34,288 nt of DNA, taken from NCBI GenBank assembly GCA_002786855.1, contig PCUU01000018.1, forward strand, positions 1-34,288. Direction: 5' to 3'. Below the pieces are notes generated by a model. The model was not told the origin of the DNA. It worked only from the letters and a program-made list of their open reading frames with translations, and ran no database searches. This stretch comes from Cytophagales bacterium CG12_big_fil_rev_8_21_14_0_65_40_12 (GTDB lineage: Bacteria; Bacteroidota; Bacteroidia; Cytophagales; Cyclobacteriaceae). The position numbers and the translations under genes were made by a program. Shown piece by piece: positions 22,537-30,773 of this stretch (its first letter is position 1; the number at the start of each line of letters is the position of its first letter).

Positions 22537-24504
22537 ATGTCTTCATTCCATCAACTTCGATTTGTAATAACAGTTTCATTGCTGCAATTGATTAGTCTCT
22601 GCTCACTGGCGCAGAATACAACTCAATCAGCTATTGACGCGCTCAAAGATTCTCTCGCTATTAAAACCGGAAAGGAGAGGGTAGAGATATTAGGAGATTT
22701 GGGCTTTAAATACCGAACCATCAACAAGGACAGTGCCTGGCATTACGTGCTCTTGGCCGATAAGGAAGCAAAGGCCACTGGAGATAGGGATCTTCAAGGC
22801 AGAATTTCAATGAATTTGGCGATTCTAAAAACAGAGGCTGGCGATTATGAAGACGCTATTTCCTCCTATAAACTGGCCATGACCTTGGTAGATTCTACCA
22901 ATGGTTCACCCACATTGAGTTTTGTTTATCACAATATGGCCAATGCCTACGAGCGCATGGGTGTGATTGATACCGCCATTTACTATTCATTAAAGGCACT
23001 CAGGCGTTACGAAATTGCCAATGATTCCCTGAGAATGGCTTCTGTCCGATTGAATATAGCGAGCCAATACAGGGTGATTAAGGAATATGAACTGTCAGAA
23101 AAGGTGAATATGGAGGCTTTGGAAATGTACAGGGCCTTAGGTGATGTGTTTTTTCAGGCGGCCATTGAAAACAATTTGGCCTTACTCAATAATGATCAAG
23201 AGCGGTATGAAAAAGCCTTGGTACATGCCAAAGAATCCTTAAAACTATGGCAGTCTGTTGGGCAAAGATTGGTAATTGCTTATAGCTATACCAATCTAGG
23301 AATTGCTCAAAAAGGCCTCAATCAGTTGAATGAGGCAGAAGAATCCCTTAAAAATGCCCTGAAACTTCAACAAGAACGAGGAGACCGATATGAAGTAATA
23401 TTCCTGAAAATGCACCTTGCAGATGTTCTAAATAGACGAGGCAATTATGCGGAAGCCGCAGATTTGGGTAAGGAAGCTTACCAAGGAGCGGTTGATGATG
23501 ATCTGCTTACTTTCCAGCAGAAAACGGCCCTAACACTTAGCAGGATTTACGAAAATCAGCGGAACTACCAGAATGCTTTGGTCTACCTGCAAAAGAGCAC
23601 GGCCGCTCAGGACAGTCTTTTTATTACAGAAAAGGCCAAGGAGGTGTTAAAACTCAAAGAGCAATACGAAACCGAGCAAAAGGAAAACGAAATCCTTCGG
23701 CAGCAAAATGAGCTGGTGAAGAGCGACCTGGCATTGAAAAAGCGTGATATTATACTTTTGGCGGGTGGTGGAATGGCCGCGCTATTTTTGGTCATCGGTT
23801 TTGTGGTATTTAGAGACCAACGATTGAAGGCAAGGGCACAAGAACGTGAGGCAGCCTTGCAGCGCGCAATGATTGAGGCCAAAGCCCAAGAAAGCCTGAA
23901 AGAGCAACGCATTCGAATTGCCAGAGATTTGCACGATAACATAGGTTCCCAGCTTACCTATATCACTTCAATTATTGAAAGCGCAAAGAAAGGGATAGAT
24001 CAAGGAGAAGCCTATATAACGGGTAAATTGGTGCAAATGGGCCAGTTTGCTATTATTACAATTTCAGAACTGCGCGATACGATTTGGGCCATGAATAAAG
24101 ACGAAATAAGTCTGGTCGATATTCAGGAAAGGACCAAAGAATTGGCGGCAATGGTTCATGAAGCCACAGATGACGCTATTATGGTAAAAATTGAAAGCGA
24201 CCCGAGCGATGTGGTATTCAATTCTTTTGCAGGAATGAACCTTTTCAGGATAATTCAAGAAGGGGTAAATAATGCCGTTAAGCACTCCAAAACAACCCAA
24301 ATTCACATAAAATTTAATGAAATGGCCGAGAGTGTCGGAGTAAGTATTTCCGATACAGGAAAAGGTTTTAACTTAAAAGATAAGTCCTTGGGCAATGGAT
24401 TGAGAATCATGAAAACACGTGCCGAAAAATCAGGGATTGACTTGGTATTGGAAAGTACGATCGGCAAAGGCACAACCATTCAGCTTAACCTCGCCAAACC
24501 TTAA
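22537..24504 (+). CDS. TPR sensor histidine kinase (HisKA_3/NarX-like)
   Basis: The 655-residue protein has a signal peptide, a periplasmic domain of tetratricopeptide repeats (about 60-365), a coiled-coil, one membrane helix (about 404-425), a second coiled-coil and a cytoplasmic kinase of the HisKA_3 class. The phospho-accepting His466 is in RIARDLHDNIGSQL. The ATPase has its N-box (FRIIQEGVNNAVKH), G1 (DTGKGF) and G2 (GNGLRIM). TPR kinases with this plan are common in Bacteroidota. It lies 10 bases upstream of its cognate NarL-type regulator, forming a two-component operon. The signal sensed by the TPR region is unknown, and the targets are not evident, although the promoter boxes A-C nearby offer candidates to test. 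Confidence 0.95.
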   Translation: MSSFHQLRFVITVSLLQLISLCSLAQNTTQSAIDALKDSLAIKTGKERVEILGDLGFKYRTINKDSAWHYVLLADKEAKATGDRDLQGRISMNLAILKTEAGDYEDAISSYKLAMTLVDSTNGSPTLSFVYHNMANAYERMGVIDTAIYYSLKALRRYEIANDSLRMASVRLNIASQYRVIKEYELSEKVNMEALEMYRALGDVFFQAAIENNLALLNNDQERYEKALVHAKESLKLWQSVGQRLVIAYSYTNLGIAQKGLNQLNEAEESLKNALKLQQERGDRYEVIFLKMHLADVLNRRGNYAEAADLGKEAYQGAVDDDLLTFQQKTALTLSRIYENQRNYQNALVYLQKSTAAQDSLFITEKAKEVLKLKEQYETEQKENEILRQQNELVKSDLALKKRDIILLAGGGMAALFLVIGFVVFRDQRLKARAQEREAALQRAMIEAKAQESLKEQRIRIARDLHDNIGSQLTYITSIIESAKKGIDQGEAYITGKLVQMGQFAIITISELRDTIWAMNKDEISLVDIQERTKELAAMVHEATDDAIMVKIESDPSDVVFNSFAGMNLFRIIQEGVNNAVKHSKTTQIHIKFNEMAESVGVSISDTGKGFNLKDKSLGNGLRIMKTRAEKSGIDLVLESTIGKGTTIQLNLAKP

Positions 24505-24514
24505 ATGCACTTAG

Positions 24515-25168
24515 ATGAAAATTAAAACCGCGATTGTAGACGATAATAGCTTTTTAGCAAGGGTCATCAACGAGAAACTATCCGAATATGAAGACATCGA
24601 TATCAAATACACCGTCTATAATGGAAGTGAGTTTTTGGCTAAACTGGAGAAAAATCATAACCTAGATTTGGTGTTGATGGACATTGAAATGCCAGTGTTG
24701 GACGGCATCGAAACGGTGACCATCATCAAGCAAAAATATCCTCATATTAAAGTGATCATGCTTACGGTTTTCGATAATGACGAAAACATTTTCAATTCGA
24801 TTCGGGCTGGGGCAGATGGCTATTTGTTGAAGGAAGTGTCTGGAGAAAAGCTATACCGATCCATTGTTGAAACCATGGAAGGCGGTGCAGCAATGAGCCC
24901 TTCTATTGCCGTAAAAACTTTAAAGCTTCTGCGTTTTCCCGAAAAACGAGAGTTACTAACCATTGACGAAGACCTAATAGAATTGAGTACTCGCGAACGG
25001 GAAGTATTGGAGCAGTTGGCCGAAGGCTTGAGTTATACGCTAATTGCGAATAATCTATTCCTATCACCAAGTACAGTGAGGAAACACATCGAAAATATTT
25101 ACAAAAAACTGCAAGTCCATAATAAGCTGGAAGCAGTCCAAAAGGCCAGAAGGCAGAGTTTGATTTGA
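24515..25168 (+). CDS. NarL/FixJ-family response regulator
   Basis: The 217-residue protein has an N-terminal receiver (about 1-120) with the acidic pair in IVDDNSF, phospho-acceptor Asp56 in VLMDIEMPVLDG, and conserved Thr and Lys (LTVFDND and LLKEVSG). A LuxR-type helix-turn-helix follows (about 150-212, LSTREREVLEQLAEGLSYTLIANNLFLSPSTVRKHI in parts). It is phosphorylated by the kinase encoded 10 bases upstream and would act as a transcriptional regulator. Its stop lies 5 bases from the end of the convergent SnoaL-like gene. Confidence 0.96.
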   Translation: MKIKTAIVDDNSFLARVINEKLSEYEDIDIKYTVYNGSEFLAKLEKNHNLDLVLMDIEMPVLDGIETVTIIKQKYPHIKVIMLTVFDNDENIFNSIRAGADGYLLKEVSGEKLYRSIVETMEGGAAMSPSIAVKTLKLLRFPEKRELLTIDEDLIELSTREREVLEQLAEGLSYTLIANNLFLSPSTVRKHIENIYKKLQVHNKLEAVQKARRQSLI

Positions 25169-25173
25169 CTTTC

Positions 25174-25566
25174 TTATTTTCTAAGCACTGAGATTTTGAC
25201 GATTTTTCCTTCTTTGATTTCATAAATCACGGCCAATTCTATGGTTTCTGAGCTGCCCAGTCGGCCGGTTATTGATTCATGGTCAATCACTTGGTTGCCT
25301 AAAACAATCCTATTGATCAGCTTAGAATGCAACTCGGGAGATTTTGCAAATAACAAAGCATAGGTGCTTTTGACGGCATCAAACCCTTCTGCCAAAACTT
25401 GACCATTCGCAAAATTGTACAATACCACATTTTGAGCCATCGTGTCCATGAATTTCGAGATGTCGCGCTGATTATAAGCATCAAGCTGCTGTTGAACAAT
25501 TTGCTCGGGACTTTGAGATTGCATGGTAAAGATGGACAGCGCAAAAAGGATAATGATAGATTTCAT
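25174..25566 (-). CDS. Secreted SnoaL-like (NTF2 fold) protein
   Basis: The 130-residue product has a signal peptide (MKSIIILFALSIFTMQSQ) followed by an NTF2-like domain: QQQLDAYNQRDISKFMDTMAQNVVLYNFANG is the usual opening, with helix A and the first strand, and the last strands are IELAVIYEIKEGKIVKISVL. SnoaL-like proteins are small cone-shaped pockets of varied function. A longer reading begins at a TTG at 25629, but this would run through the terminator hairpin; ATG 25566 with a normal signal peptide is preferred. It lies 22 bases downstream of the terminator of the amidohydrolase gene, so its promoter is unclear. No neighbour indicates a substrate. Confidence 0.8.
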   Translation of the reverse strand: MKSIIILFALSIFTMQSQSPEQIVQQQLDAYNQRDISKFMDTMAQNVVLYNFANGQVLAEGFDAVKSTYALLFAKSPELHSKLINRIVLGNQVIDHESITGRLGSSETIELAVIYEIKEGKIVKISVLRK

Positions 25567-25587
25567 TTTATGCAATATAGGTGGAGT

Positions 25588-25627
25588 AAAAAGGAGGGAG
25601 GATAGCGTAAAACCGCATTCCTCCCTC
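25588..25627 (-). terminator. Rho-independent terminator of the amidohydrolase gene
   Basis: GAGGGAGGA (25594-25602) pairs with TCCTCCCTC (25619-25627), with an inner GCG/CGC pairing. Read on the minus strand it is followed by CTTTTT (25588-25593). It starts 10 bases past the stop at 25637 and ends just before the leader of the SnoaL-like gene, so part of the transcription into that gene would need read-through. Confidence 0.8.
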
Positions 25628-25636
25628 AAGTCAGGT

Positions 25637-27082
25637 TTAATCCTTGTAATCCAATGGAGGAGGTCCAGCAGGAATTAACCCTTCATAAACATAATTTCCT
25701 TTGCGTTGTTTGAATTCTGCTTTAACCGCTTCTCTCAGTTTAGCATCTTCAAACATATCCACCATGGTCATGGCCAAAGCTTTGGCGGCATAATCCATTC
25801 CTTTATGGCCTATGGACATTCCACTGCAAGCGACCACAGCCCAACTGTGCCACGGAGTGCCTTTTGGGGCGGTAGTAACGCCAAGCCTTACGGTGGGCAC
25901 AACAAAGCTTACATCGCCCACATCGGTAGAGCCTCCCATTGGATGCTCTTGAGTAGCCTCTAATGGATTGATTTTCATGTCCATGCCTACTTGTGGTTTA
26001 TCTGTTTCCTTTTGAATCAGCTTCGCGAAGTTGGTTTCTTCATCTGTATATTTAATCTCTCCTAAATATTCAAGGTTGGCCTGCATCTTTTCGCCACCAG
26101 TCCTATTGACGAGTATTTCGTGGATGCCGCTGATCAAACTGACTTTATAATCAACATTGGCCATAATTGCAGCACCTTCGGCAATGCGTTCAATTTGTTT
26201 CCAAACTGTGACCATTCCATCGCGCTTGGTATCGCGTACTCTTGTCCAAATACGCGAATAGTCAGGCACCACATTCACAACTTTTCCTGCATCCTGAATA
26301 TGGTAATGGATGCGAACGGTTGGCTTGATGTGTTCTCGATAATAATTGATTCCTGAAGTGTAAAGCTCTAACGCATCAGACGCGCTTCTTCCATTCCAAG
26401 GGTCGGCCGAAGCGTGTGCTGCTTGCCCGTAGAATTCAACCATGAAATCCACTAGCGCTAAACTGCTTTGAACATCCGCTTTGGTTTCGGCACTTGGGTG
26501 CCAATCCAGCATTACGTCTACGTCATCGAAAAGCCCAGCCCTGATCATCCACAACTTGCCAAAGAACTTTTCTTCTGCTGGCGTGGCATAAAATCTGACT
26601 GTGCCTTTGAGCTTACCGCTTTCAATAAGTTCTTTCACCGCAGTGGCAGCTCCTAATGAGGCAGTTCCAAATAAATTATGTCCGCAGCCATGGCCAGCAC
26701 CTTCTTCATTCATTGGGTCTTTGGTAGGTACTGCTTTTTGAGACAAGCCGGGCAAAGCATCGAACTCACCCATAATGCCAATGATAGGCAAGCCACTTCC
26801 GTACTCTGCGACAAAGGCAGTTGGAATTTCACCTACGCCTTTGGTCACTTTGAATCCGTTGGCCTCGGCATAGGCGGCTAAAGCGGCAGATGAATTGGCT
26901 TCGTGAAAAGCAGTCTCTTCATAACTCCAAATCTTATCACTCAATGTGGTCAGTTCAGAAAATTTACTGTCAATCGAAGTGATTACCGCTTTCTTGTTGT
27001 TAGAAATGGCAGGTTTTTTCTGTGCAAAACTTTGACTCATGGTCAAAATGCACAGCAATACAATTAAAGTGGGTCTGGTCAT
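25637..27082 (-). CDS. Secreted M20-family amidohydrolase (AbgB-like)
   Basis: The 481-residue product has a signal peptide (about 1-21) and the M20D peptidase/amidohydrolase layout. Metal-site and catalytic motifs are EFDALPG (106-112), GHGCGHN (130-136), TPAEEKF (167-173) and DWHPSAE (193-199), with GGSTDVGDVS (393-402) and PWHSW near the C-terminus. The lid domain has YGQAAHASADPWNGRSASDA. Relatives hydrolyse aminoacyl amides such as p-aminobenzoyl-glutamate or N-acyl amino acids; the AbgB type is the closest match by eye, but with export to the periplasm the substrate is likely a peptide-like amide from outside. It is monocistronic, with a plausible promoter upstream (27102-27134) and its own terminator. 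Confidence 0.92.
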   Translation of the reverse strand: MTRPTLIVLLCILTMSQSFAQKKPAISNNKKAVITSIDSKFSELTTLSDKIWSYEETAFHEANSSAALAAYAEANGFKVTKGVGEIPTAFVAEYGSGLPIIGIMGEFDALPGLSQKAVPTKDPMNEEGAGHGCGHNLFGTASLGAATAVKELIESGKLKGTVRFYATPAEEKFFGKLWMIRAGLFDDVDVMLDWHPSAETKADVQSSLALVDFMVEFYGQAAHASADPWNGRSASDALELYTSGINYYREHIKPTVRIHYHIQDAGKVVNVVPDYSRIWTRVRDTKRDGMVTVWKQIERIAEGAAIMANVDYKVSLISGIHEILVNRTGGEKMQANLEYLGEIKYTDEETNFAKLIQKETDKPQVGMDMKINPLEATQEHPMGGSTDVGDVSFVVPTVRLGVTTAPKGTPWHSWAVVACSGMSIGHKGMDYAAKALAMTMVDMFEDAKLREAVKAEFKQRKGNYVYEGLIPAGPPPLDYKD

Positions 27083-27101
27083 ATTAAGGTTGATTTAAAA
27101 A

Positions 27102-27134
27102 CAAAAGATAAGCAAGTTTTAATAAAGTATTCAA
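27102..27134 (-). promoter_or_regulatory. Possible promoter of the amidohydrolase gene
   Basis: On the minus strand TTG (27134-27132) is followed after 21 bases by TATCTTTTG (27110-27102), near the Bacteroidota consensus with one extra base in the -7 element. It ends 19 bases before the ATG at 27082. Confidence 0.4.
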
Positions 27135-27233
27135 GACGACATGCCTTCAATATTTTCTCAATGAATCGAATCGCAAATTGAACTTGTGGCAATCACTTGT
27201 GAGTTGGTGATTGAAAATATAAAACTTATACCG

Positions 27234-27647
27234 ATGGAAAAGAAGTTGCCCCTGCCTCCATTTACTGAAGAAACTGCAAAAATTAAAATTCAAATGGCGG
27301 AAGATGCATGGAATAGCCAAGACCCTGAACGTGTTTCCAAGGCATATACAGCCGATAGTGAATGGCGTAATCGCGATCAGTTTATCAATGGAAGAGAAAG
27401 CATTAAGGCTTTTTTGAGCGAAAAATGGAAAAAGGAACTCCATTATAAACTCAAAAAGGAGTATTGGGCGCACAGTGGTAACAGAATTGCAGTCCGGTTT
27501 GAATATGAATATCAAACCGAAGCTGGGGATTGGTTCAGGGCTTATGGAAACGAGAACTGGGAGTTTGATAAAAATGGTTTGATGCAAAAACGTTTTGCTA
27601 GCATCAATGACCTGCCTATTCTGGCCTCTGAAAGGAAATTGTTATGA
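27234..27647 (+). CDS. DUF1348 (NTF2-like) protein
   Basis: The 137-residue product carries nearly the whole DUF1348 signature: [20 protein letters not shown], then [19 protein letters not shown], then [13 protein letters not shown], then [27 protein letters not shown] in parts. The family has an NTF2-like pocket and is of unknown function, commonly annotated as nuclear transport factor 2 family. An earlier GTG at 27186 extends the frame by 16 residues with no family resemblance, so the ATG at 27234 is used. Its TGA overlaps the ATG of the next gene (ATGA), so the two are translationally coupled. Confidence 0.9.
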   Translation: MEKKLPLPPFTEETAKIKIQMAEDAWNSQDPERVSKAYTADSEWRNRDQFINGRESIKAFLSEKWKKELHYKLKKEYWAHSGNRIAVRFEYEYQTEAGDWFRAYGNENWEFDKNGLMQKRFASINDLPILASERKLL

Positions 27648-28261
27648 ATTATGCCAAACTAGCTTTTAGTGATGCGATTAAAGCGTTACAGGAAAAATTT
27701 GGAAGTCGTAAAAACTATGAGCGAATGGAGCAGTTTCGCTCAACTGACGGTTTGACTGCCAACGAAATGGATTTTGTTGCTCAGCGCGATAGCTTTTATA
27801 TGTCGAGTTTGGGCGAAAATGGGTTTCCTTATATTCAGCATAGGGGAGGTCCAAAGGGCTTTTTGAAAGTATTGGACAATCGGAGATTGGCTTTTTTAGA
27901 TTTCTCTGGCAATATGCAATACATCACCTTGGGTAATTTACAGCACAGCAGCAAAGTGTCGCTGTTTTTAATGGATTATGCGAACAAAGTACGTTTAAAG
28001 ATTTACGCCAAGGCGCAAGTGCTCGAATTGGGTGAACAGATTGATTTGGAACAAGCCTTAGTTTTGCCAGGCTATAAACATAGGGCAGAAAGAATAATGG
28101 TGTTTTATATCGAAGCCTTTGATTGGAACTGTTCGCAGCACATTACGCAGCGGTATACAGCAGATGAAATTCAAGTGGCTTTTACAAGTCAAAGTGAGTA
28201 CCTCACTAAATTGGAATCTGAGGTGAAGGCATTAAAAGAAGCGCTAAAAAGTAAGCGCTAA
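27644..28261 (+). CDS. Pyridoxamine 5'-phosphate oxidase-like flavoprotein
   Basis: The 205-residue protein contains a split-barrel FMN-binding fold (about 45-165). Recognisable parts are [24 protein letters not shown], where the substrate and flavin pocket begins, [16 protein letters not shown] and [20 protein letters not shown] in parts, and a helical C-terminal tail ending in a coiled-coil. Family members reduce or oxidise small molecules with FMN or F420; this subgroup (often fused or paired with NTF2-like proteins) is uncharacterised. It overlaps the DUF1348 gene by 4 bases and converges on the cupin gene 9 bases away. Confidence 0.88.
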   Translation: MNYAKLAFSDAIKALQEKFGSRKNYERMEQFRSTDGLTANEMDFVAQRDSFYMSSLGENGFPYIQHRGGPKGFLKVLDNRRLAFLDFSGNMQYITLGNLQHSSKVSLFLMDYANKVRLKIYAKAQVLELGEQIDLEQALVLPGYKHRAERIMVFYIEAFDWNCSQHITQRYTADEIQVAFTSQSEYLTKLESEVKALKEALKSKR

Positions 28262-28270
28262 GGCTTGATT

Positions 28271-28660
28271 TTATCGCTTGCTCAACTTAATATGGACAGC
28301 CTGTAAACTTTCTTGGTCTGTTACTTCTGCCATATGGCCATGTTTCTTGGGGTCAAAATCAATATTTTCAGGTAAATAGTCCTGAGCAATAAACATCGTT
28401 CCGCTACCAAAATCTTGAAAATCACCATTTTGAAGGGTGATTCTTAATGTTCCTTTTTGAATCAGGATAAGGGTGGGGTCTCCCGCAACATGCCACTCGG
28501 TTTTATAACCTGGATGGCTTTCTCTAATCCTGAAATTCAGGGCATCGATGCGTTCGGTTAAAATCATTCCTCCACGCAATTGCTGTGGAAATACTTCTTG
28601 GCCAAAAACGGTGACAAAATCTTGGTTTACAGAAATGGTGGGTATTGCGATTGCTGGCAT
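28271..28660 (-). CDS. Single-domain cupin protein
   Basis: The 129-residue product is one cupin barrel. The first half carries HVAGDPTLILIQKGTLRITL and the second NGDFQDFGSGTMFIAQDYLP, the usual G-x-x-x-L and D-F-x-x-G-x turns. The first motif has His in TEWHVAGD but the classical HxH...E pattern is not complete, so metal binding is doubtful. It is cytoplasmic and monocistronic; a TAAATTTG -7 element lies 23 bases upstream of the ATG (28683-28690). It converges on the flavoprotein gene 9 bases away. The role is unknown. Confidence 0.8.
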   Translation of the reverse strand: MPAIAIPTISVNQDFVTVFGQEVFPQQLRGGMILTERIDALNFRIRESHPGYKTEWHVAGDPTLILIQKGTLRITLQNGDFQDFGSGTMFIAQDYLPENIDFDPKKHGHMAEVTDQESLQAVHIKLSKR

Positions 28661-28682
28661 GTTTCAAAAGGAATGATCGGCT

Positions 28683-28690
28683 CAAATTTA
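28683..28690 (-). promoter_or_regulatory. Possible -7 element of the cupin gene
   Basis: On the minus strand TAAATTTG matches the Bacteroidota -7 consensus, 22 bases before the ATG. No TTG stands at exactly the right distance upstream, so this is a partial match. Confidence 0.4.
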
Positions 28691-28739
28691 GAAATTTACT
28701 TGTTTCTTCCTTTGGCCGAACAAATAGACTAATTTTGTT

Positions 28740-28877
28740 GGTTAATACTCTCATTATTACCAAATATTAGGGTTAGTGCTGGTAAAAATAAACATTGTAT
28801 TTTTCTTCATTAGTTATTAAATTTGATGGTAAATACAGGCAGTAAATCAAATATTAAGCTTTAATGATGGTAAATAC
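28740..28877 (+). promoter_or_regulatory. Cluster of GGTAAATAC-type half-sites, probable HipB operators
   Basis: Five related sites lie upstream of and across the start of the antitoxin gene: GGTTAATAC (28740), TTATTACC (28754-28761, inverted), GGTAAAAAT (28781), and two identical GATGGTAAATAC copies (28825-28836 and 28866-28877), 41 bases apart. The last overlaps the start codon. HipB-type antitoxins usually repress their own operon by binding several sites, so these are the natural candidates. Confidence 0.5.
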
Positions 28878-29220
28878 TAGCAATGATTGGCTCTCAATGA
28901 CGGATAAGGCTATCTTGATCAAAATAGGTGCTTTTATAAAGCAGATGCGCTTAGCCCAAAACAAAACGCAGTCCCAAATCGCCACAGAAGCTGGCCTAAA
29001 CCGATGGACTGTAAGCCAAGCAGAAAAAGGGGAGTCCATAACATTGGCAAGTTTGGTACAGTTGCTCAGGGCACTGGATGCACTTTATGTACTTGGGCAG
29101 TTTAATTTCGAGGATGAAATCAGCCCATTGGCCTACGCAAAGCTCAAGAAGGACAAGCGCAAAAGAGCTAGGCCTAAGGACATAAATCAAGTAAACGATA
29201 ATGGTGATTTGGGATGGTAG
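28864..29220 (+). CDS. HipB-like XRE-family antitoxin
   Basis: The 118-residue protein has a Cro/C1-type helix-turn-helix at about residues 19-75 (IKQMRLAQNKTQSQIATEAG, then NRWTVSQAEKGESITLASLVQLLRAL in parts) and a basic tail (KLKKDKRKRARPKD). It is followed by a HipA gene whose ATG overlaps its own stop region by 7 bases, giving the standard hipBA order. It would bind HipA, neutralise it and repress the operon through the GGTAAATAC sites that run up to its start codon. Confidence 0.9.
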   Translation: MMVNTSNDWLSMTDKAILIKIGAFIKQMRLAQNKTQSQIATEAGLNRWTVSQAEKGESITLASLVQLLRALDALYVLGQFNFEDEISPLAYAKLKKDKRKRARPKDINQVNDNGDLGW

Positions 29221-30518
29221 ATGTTGCTGAAGTAAAAATCTGGGGAGCATTGGTCGGGGCTGTCCGTTGGGATGAAAGCCAGCAATTGGCCAGTTTTGAA
29301 TACGATCCTAAATTCATTCAAAAGGGTTGGGATCTATCTCCAATCAAAATGCCCATTGGTAATGGCGCACGGATTTATCGTTTTCCCGAGTTAAGGAAAG
29401 GGAAGAACGATTCAGAAGATACTTTCAGAGGACTTCCAGGTCTTTTGGCCGATGCCTTGCCTGATCGCTATGGTAATCAATTGATCAATATTTGGCTCAC
29501 TCAGCAAAGCCGATCTTCCAATAGTATGAATCCAGTCGAACAATTGTGTTTTATTGGAGCAAGGGCGATGGGCGCCTTAGAGTTTGAGCCTGCGCAAATG
29601 CCTAAGAATCCGGGGGTATTCGATATAGAGATTGATAGTTTGGTTGAAGTGGCTCATAAGATTCTATCAAAAAAAGAGTCATTCCAAACGAACCTTAGCC
29701 ATAACGAACAACAAGCACTGACCGAAATATTGAAGATTGGGACTTCCGCAGGGGGAGCACGTCCCAAAGCAGTAATTGCTTACAACGAGAAAACGGGAGA
29801 GGTGAAATCAGGGCAAACCAATACTTCCAAAGGTTTTGAACATTGGCTATTAAAATTAGATGGAGTCAGCGATGCCCAATTTGGTGAAAGTCAAGGCTGG
29901 GGCAGAATTGAATACGCCTATTACCAAATGGCCACAACCGCTGGCATCGATATGATGGAATCGAAACTTTTGGAAGAAAATGGGCGTGCTCATTTTATGA
30001 CGAAGCGCTTCGATAGGGAAGGAAACAATACCAAGCACCATATGCAAACGCTTTGCGGCATTCAGCATTTCGATTATAATCAGATGAATGCCTACAGTTA
30101 TGAGCAGCTGTTTCAGACCATGCGCATGTTGCGATTGACTTACCCAGAAGCTGAGCAAATGTTCAGGCGAATGGTATTCAATGTCTTGGCCAAGAACTGT
30201 GATGATCACACCAAGAATTTTGCTTTTATACTCAAGAGGGGAGAGCGATGGGCCCTAGCACCAGCCTATGATCTCTGTTATGCTTATGATCCAACCAATG
30301 TTTGGGTAAATCAGCAAACCCTAAGTGTGAATGGAAAGCGCAATGGGTTTAACAAACAAGACCTTCTGGCCGTAGCCCAGCAAATGAACATTAAAAAGCC
30401 TCTCCTCATCATTGAAGAAATACAGCAAGCGATAAGCCAATGGCCGAGATTTGCTAGCGAAAATGGAGTATCCAAATCAAAAGCCCAGGCGATGCAAAAG
30501 ACTTTTCCCGTGCTATAA
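29214..30518 (+). CDS. HipA-family serine/threonine kinase toxin
   Basis: The 434-residue protein is a full-length HipA: an N-terminal subdomain with FRGLPGLLADALPDRYGN (71-88), the phosphate-binding loop GTSAGGARPKAV (176-187) with a Ser178 in the position used for autoregulation, and the catalytic region AKNCDDHTKNFAF (326-338), where Asp330 is the likely base, plus AYDLCYAYDP (351-360) with the metal-binding Asp353. E. coli HipA phosphorylates glutamyl-tRNA synthetase and induces growth arrest; whether this one does so is unknown. All catalytic motifs appear intact, so the toxin should be active. It overlaps the antitoxin gene by 7 bases. From 30519 to 30773 I see no feature. Confidence 0.93.
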   Translation: MVDVAEVKIWGALVGAVRWDESQQLASFEYDPKFIQKGWDLSPIKMPIGNGARIYRFPELRKGKNDSEDTFRGLPGLLADALPDRYGNQLINIWLTQQSRSSNSMNPVEQLCFIGARAMGALEFEPAQMPKNPGVFDIEIDSLVEVAHKILSKKESFQTNLSHNEQQALTEILKIGTSAGGARPKAVIAYNEKTGEVKSGQTNTSKGFEHWLLKLDGVSDAQFGESQGWGRIEYAYYQMATTAGIDMMESKLLEENGRAHFMTKRFDREGNNTKHHMQTLCGIQHFDYNQMNAYSYEQLFQTMRMLRLTYPEAEQMFRRMVFNVLAKNCDDHTKNFAFILKRGERWALAPAYDLCYAYDPTNVWVNQQTLSVNGKRNGFNKQDLLAVAQQMNIKKPLLIIEEIQQAISQWPRFASENGVSKSKAQAMQKTFPVL

Positions 30519-30773
30519 AACCATTTGATTTTAAATGTGTCTTGGAAATCAGGGCTTACATCAAAAAGCCATAAGGCAGAAATCCTTTTGTTATGCAGTC
30601 CTTGGTTTCTACCTTTACGCCTCTATCAATCAAATGGGAAATTTTAAATTAATCACATCCGGAACTACTCCACCTTGAGGGATTGGGCTTCAAAACCACC
30701 AATTTTTATTTTCATTTTGTTTAAGGCTTGATTCTCTATTCAAAAGGTCATTTTTGTGCCCTTCATTATTCTT

